This document shows positions 6,943 to 9,614 of a stretch of DNA of 9,614 bases, in pieces. Position numbers and translations under genes: made by a program. A model generated the notes under the pieces. It saw nothing but the letters and a program-made list of their open reading frames with translations, did not search any database and was not told where the DNA came from. This stretch comes from an uncultured Bacteroides sp. GTDB lineage: Bacteria; Bacteroidota; Bacteroidia; Bacteroidales; Bacteroidaceae. The stretch is taken from NCBI GenBank assembly GCA_900557355.1, contig USSR01000223.1, positions 1 to 9,614 on the forward strand, read 5' to 3'. The stretch's first letter is position 1, and every line of letters begins with the position of its first letter.

Positions 6943-8520
6943 AAAAGATATAGTTGGATATTCGGGGGACTGCTATTATTAGCTTCGTGTACTGGTGACT
7001 TTAAAGACATTAATACGGATTTGTCCGGAGTGACGGATGAAGATTTGCAGATTGATTACAATGAACATGGCATTCGTCTGGGCATTATCCAGCAAGGTAT
7101 TTACTTTAATTATGATTATGGAAAAGGTAAGAACTGGCCTTTTCAGTTGACACAGAATCTAAATGCCGATATGTTCAGTGGATATATGCATGATGGTAAA
7201 CCGCTGAATGGAGGAAGTCATAATTCGGACTATAATTTGCAGGATGGTTGGAATAGTGCTATGTGGGGACATACTTATTCGTATATTTTTCCGCAGATAT
7301 ACCAGTCGGAAAATGCAACTCGTGACAAGCATTCCGGCTTTTTCGGAATAACAAAGATTCTGAAAGTTGAAGTGATGCATCGCGTTACGGATTATTATGG
7401 TTCTATTGTGTATACACACTTTGCCGATCCTGATGCAGAATATGCTCCCGATACACAGGAAGCTGTATACAAAGAATTCTTTTGTGAGTTAGATACGGCT
7501 GTGACAGTTCTTACCGATTATGTTGAGTCGAATCCGGAAGCTGCTGAGTTCTCCCGTTTTGATATATTGATGGATGGTAAATATACTTCGTGGATTAAGT
7601 TTGCCAATTCATTGAGAATGAGACTTGCCATGCGTATTGCATTGGCGGATAAGGAAAAATCACGTTCAGAGTTCCTCAAAGCATTTAATAATGAATATGG
7701 AGTGTTGGAAGCGGAAAATGAACTGGTAGCTGTCTCAACTCAGAGTGGATATACCAATCCGCTGGGTGAACTTAATCTGGTGTGGAATGAGACTTATATG
7801 AGTGCTCCCATGGAATCTATTATGAACGGTTACGAAGATCCCCGGAAAGCTGTTTATTTTGCTACTTGTCAGGATAAGGCATATACGGGACAATATCGTG
7901 GTATCCGGCAGGGGACCTGTTTCTCTCATACCTCTTACCTTGGTTTATCTAAATTGCAAACCACTCAAAAGACAGATGCTATTCTTATGACTGCAGCTGA
8001 GGTTTGGTTCTTGCGAGCAGAAGCTGCTTTACGGGACTGGACAAGTGAAAATGCCGGTACCTGTTACGAGAGAGGGGTTACTGCATCTTTGCGTCAACAT
8101 GGTATATCGCAAACGGCAGATTATTTGAATAGTGATAAATTGGCTGCTGATTTTGTGGATACATATGATACTGAAAATAATATAAAGGCACGTTGTACAG
8201 TGTCTCCAAAGTGGATTGAAACAGCTGACCGGGATACAAAATTAGAAAAGATTATGACTCAAAAGTGGTTGGCGATGTTTCCAGAAGGATGTGAAGCTTG
8301 GGCGGAACAGCGTAGAACAGGATACCCACGTCTTTTCCCCGTACGCTTCAACATCAGTAAGGACGGTTGCGTCGATACGGAAATCATGATACGTCGGTTA
8401 AATTTTCCTGGAGGCTTACAAACGGAGAATCCAGAGCAGTATCGTGCATTAGTCAATGCTTTGGGTGGGGATGATAATGCCGGTACCCGTTTGTGGTGGG
8501 ATACCGGCACTAACTGGTAA
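6940..8520 (+). CDS. SusD-like surface lipoprotein, nutrient-binding partner of SusC
   Basis: SusD-like lipoproteins sit on the cell surface, bind the substrate and close over their SusC barrel. From the ATG at 6940 the protein has 526 residues and a clear lipoprotein signal: MKRYSWIFGG, then LLLLASC with C17 as the lipidated residue. CTGDFKDINTD after it is typical of this family. The body has the helical SusD look, for example KNWPFQLTQNLNADMF (64-79), the mid-region ILKVEVMHRVTDYYGSIVY, WIKFANSLRMRLAMRI, and ILMTAAEVWFLRAEAALRDW. It resembles the shorter SusD-like group rather than the starch-binding prototype. Other starts are TTG 6916 and ATG 6919; both add acidic residues before the signal peptide, and GAGGAG at 6925-6930 sits well placed as a ribosome site for 6940. 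It is co-transcribed with susC, whose stop is 20 bp upstream. Confidence 0.93.
   Translation: MKRYSWIFGGLLLLASCTGDFKDINTDLSGVTDEDLQIDYNEHGIRLGIIQQGIYFNYDYGKGKNWPFQLTQNLNADMFSGYMHDGKPLNGGSHNSDYNLQDGWNSAMWGHTYSYIFPQIYQSENATRDKHSGFFGITKILKVEVMHRVTDYYGSIVYTHFADPDAEYAPDTQEAVYKEFFCELDTAVTVLTDYVESNPEAAEFSRFDILMDGKYTSWIKFANSLRMRLAMRIALADKEKSRSEFLKAFNNEYGVLEAENELVAVSTQSGYTNPLGELNLVWNETYMSAPMESIMNGYEDPRKAVYFATCQDKAYTGQYRGIRQGTCFSHTSYLGLSKLQTTQKTDAILMTAAEVWFLRAEAALRDWTSENAGTCYERGVTASLRQHGISQTADYLNSDKLAADFVDTYDTENNIKARCTVSPKWIETADRDTKLEKIMTQKWLAMFPEGCEAWAEQRRTGYPRLFPVRFNISKDGCVDTEIMIRRLNFPGGLQTENPEQYRALVNALGGDDNAGTRLWWDTGTNW
8478..8509 (+). terminator. strong hairpin at the 3' end of susD, possible terminator
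   Basis: TGCCGGTA (8478-8485) pairs with TACCGGCA (8502-8509), and CCC (8486-8488) pairs with GGG (8498-8500). One A (8501) is bulged and the loop is 9 nt, giving 11 pairs, most of them G-C. It lies within the last 14 codons of susD. A T-rich tract (8521-8533) follows, but only after an 11-nt gap, so it is not a textbook intrinsic terminator. It could instead protect the 3' end of the mRNA. The opposite-strand RNA has no U-run beyond the stem. Confidence 0.45.
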
Positions 8521-8539
8521 ATTTATTTTTTCTATTTAC
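8517..8539. repeat. short inverted repeat in the susD/aminotransferase junction
   Basis: GTAAAT (8517-8522) and ATTTAC (8534-8539) are perfect complements around an 11-nt loop containing six consecutive T bases. It spans the 19-bp gap between the two convergent stop codons. The stem is all but one pair A-T, so it is weak alone; it may help end transcription together with the hairpin just upstream. Confidence 0.25.
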
Positions 8540-9614
8540 TTATTTCACCGGATGGTTTTCTGCAAAGATGGCCATCCGTTCTTCTAATTGCGCGTATTGA
8601 TGATCCTGAATGAAAGAAGTACAAGCGCGTAAACCTTCCTGGTGGCTACCTGTTGTAATCAGTGATATGGCACTGACACCATAATACATCAATTCTTTAG
8701 CAAGTTCCCCACTGGTCATACCCGGATAGCCAATGGTAAAGTAGAAACCATCGGCAACTGGATTACCCAAATCATTGTCATATACCAAATGGAAACCATG
8801 ACGAAGGAAAATTTCTTTTAATTTGTGTGCACGTTCACCATATATCTTTACCTCATCAAGGAAGTTGTATTGCCCTTCGTTAGCAGCTTTCAACATGGCA
8901 GCAAGTGCGTATTGTGCAGAGTGACTGGTACCTGAAGAAAGAGCATAAAGTACCCGATGAATGAATACTGTACCAAATGTGCCACCTCCGTATCGTTTGG
9001 TGAGTCCAGGGTAGGAGCGATGGTACAATTTGTTTGAGATGCAGCTTACTCCAATGCGTTGTCCGGCATAACTGAATGCTTTAGAGCCGGAAATAAGCAA
9101 TACATAATTGTCTGTATAATGTGCCACTGATGGTTGGTAAGGTGGTTGGAATGGTTTGCTCAAATCCTGGCGGAAGTCCATTGCAAAGTAAGCCAGATCT
9201 TCCAGGACAATTACATCATACTTCGTGGCAAGTTCTCCGATAATATGCAGTTCTTCTTCCTTTAAACATATCCAACTGGGATTGTTAGGGTTTGAGTAAA
9301 CAATAGCAGAAATATTGCCTTTCTCAAGATAACTTTCCAGCTTTTCTTTTAGTTTGTCACCACGGAAGTCATATACATCAAAGGTTTCAAACTTTTGTCC
9401 CATGACCACCAACTGTTGTTTTTGCACAGGAAATCCCGGGTCGATAAACAATATCGTATCTTTCTTTTCATCACATTGACTGCAAGTGAGGAATGAGGCG
9501 AAAGTGCCTTGCATAGAACCGGTAACTGGTACACACCCTTCGGGCTTTAAATCTACATTAATGAAAGCTTTGATAAAACGTGAAGCTTCTTCTTTCAGGG
9601 CAGGTAATCCGTTG
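8540..9614 (-). CDS. PLP-dependent class I/II aminotransferase, N-terminus outside the window
   Basis: The enzyme should transfer an amino group between an amino acid and a keto acid using pyridoxal phosphate in the cytoplasm. The frame is open to the right edge, so 357 residues are visible, starting NGLPALKEEASRF, and the true start is missing; the internal ATG at 9514 is not the start because PVTGSMQGTF before it is conserved fold-type I sequence. Visible landmarks, numbered from the edge: YSNPNNPS with the NPxxP core at 108-112, the cofactor-binding D139 and Y142 in EDLAYF, the Schiff-base lysine K178 in SGSKAFSYAGQRIG, and a likely carboxylate-binding arginine R329 in QEGLRACTSF. All key residues are present. 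The substrate is not predictable. It converges on susD with a 19-bp gap. It lies on the same strand as the YqgE gene and would be directly upstream of it without the SusC/D pair. Confidence 0.93.
   Translation of the reverse strand, partial: NGLPALKEEASRFIKAFINVDLKPEGCVPVTGSMQGTFASFLTCSQCDEKKDTILFIDPGFPVQKQQLVVMGQKFETFDVYDFRGDKLKEKLESYLEKGNISAIVYSNPNNPSWICLKEEELHIIGELATKYDVIVLEDLAYFAMDFRQDLSKPFQPPYQPSVAHYTDNYVLLISGSKAFSYAGQRIGVSCISNKLYHRSYPGLTKRYGGGTFGTVFIHRVLYALSSGTSHSAQYALAAMLKAANEGQYNFLDEVKIYGERAHKLKEIFLRHGFHLVYDNDLGNPVADGFYFTIGYPGMTSGELAKELMYYGVSAISLITTGSHQEGLRACTSFIQDHQYAQLEERMAIFAENHPVK
8549..8578. repeat. inverted repeat inside the aminotransferase 3' end
   Basis: CGGATGG (8549-8555) and CCATCCG (8572-8578) are perfect complements with a 16-nt loop. 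It encodes the last residues of the aminotransferase on the minus strand. Read on the plus strand it lies 30 bp past the susD stop and could serve as a second, weak transcription stop. No good T-run follows, so the role is uncertain. Confidence 0.3.

Noticed and set aside
3812..8520. Mobile element carrying the SusC/SusD pair
   Set aside because: No transposase, integrase, terminal repeats or target-site duplication is visible at either edge.
9349..9534. Minus-strand 61-residue frame overlapping the aminotransferase
   Set aside because: It is a different frame of the same strand over conserved aminotransferase sequence.
1..9614. tRNA, rRNA, CRISPR array or defence/toxin system
   Set aside because: No cloverleaf-like structure, regular spaced repeat or characteristic protein was found on reading both strands.

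Overview
The window looks like chromosomal DNA of a Bacteroidota species, most likely Bacteroides or a close relative. The support is a SusC/SusD outer-membrane pair, TAnnTTTG-type (-7) promoter boxes, no clear Shine-Dalgarno before most starts, and a moderate A+T content. Most of the genes are ordinary, and I found no phage, IS, CRISPR, toxin or defence system.

Layout. (1) Positions 1-234 are intergenic. A strong -7 box on the minus strand reads out of the left edge, so a divergent gene or RNA probably starts outside the window. A second -7 box on the plus strand serves recR. Two large inverted repeats lie between them. (2) Positions 235-3076 hold a tight plus-strand cluster: recR, a four-helix membrane protein, a family 2 glycosyltransferase with an extra C-terminal domain, and a GNAT acetyltransferase. 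The last three genes overlap or abut, so they are probably one transcript. (3) A minus-strand YqgE/AlgH gene (3073-3666) is convergent with the cluster, and the two stop codons share TTAA. (4) A 145-bp divergent promoter region is followed by a susC-like (3812-6919) and susD-like (6940-8520) pair. (5) A minus-strand PLP aminotransferase (8540-9614) runs off the right edge.

How the genes work together. RecR acts in recombinational DNA repair. The membrane protein and glycosyltransferase suggest a small envelope-glycan role, with no substrate visible. SusC and SusD should form one outer-membrane importer in which a surface lipoprotein lids a TonB-dependent barrel. No glycosidase, peptidase, sigma/anti-sigma pair or hybrid two-component regulator lies beside it, so its substrate is unknown. 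The pair sits on the opposite strand between two minus-strand genes and may be a later insertion.

Two start corrections matter. The longest SusC frame begins at a TTG inside the promoter -7 box, and the true start is the ATG at 3812. The longest SusD frame also begins at a TTG, but the lipoprotein signal favours the ATG at 6940. The least explained signals are palindromes centred about 37-42 bp upstream of each predicted transcription start, and a long hairpin at the 3' end of susD.
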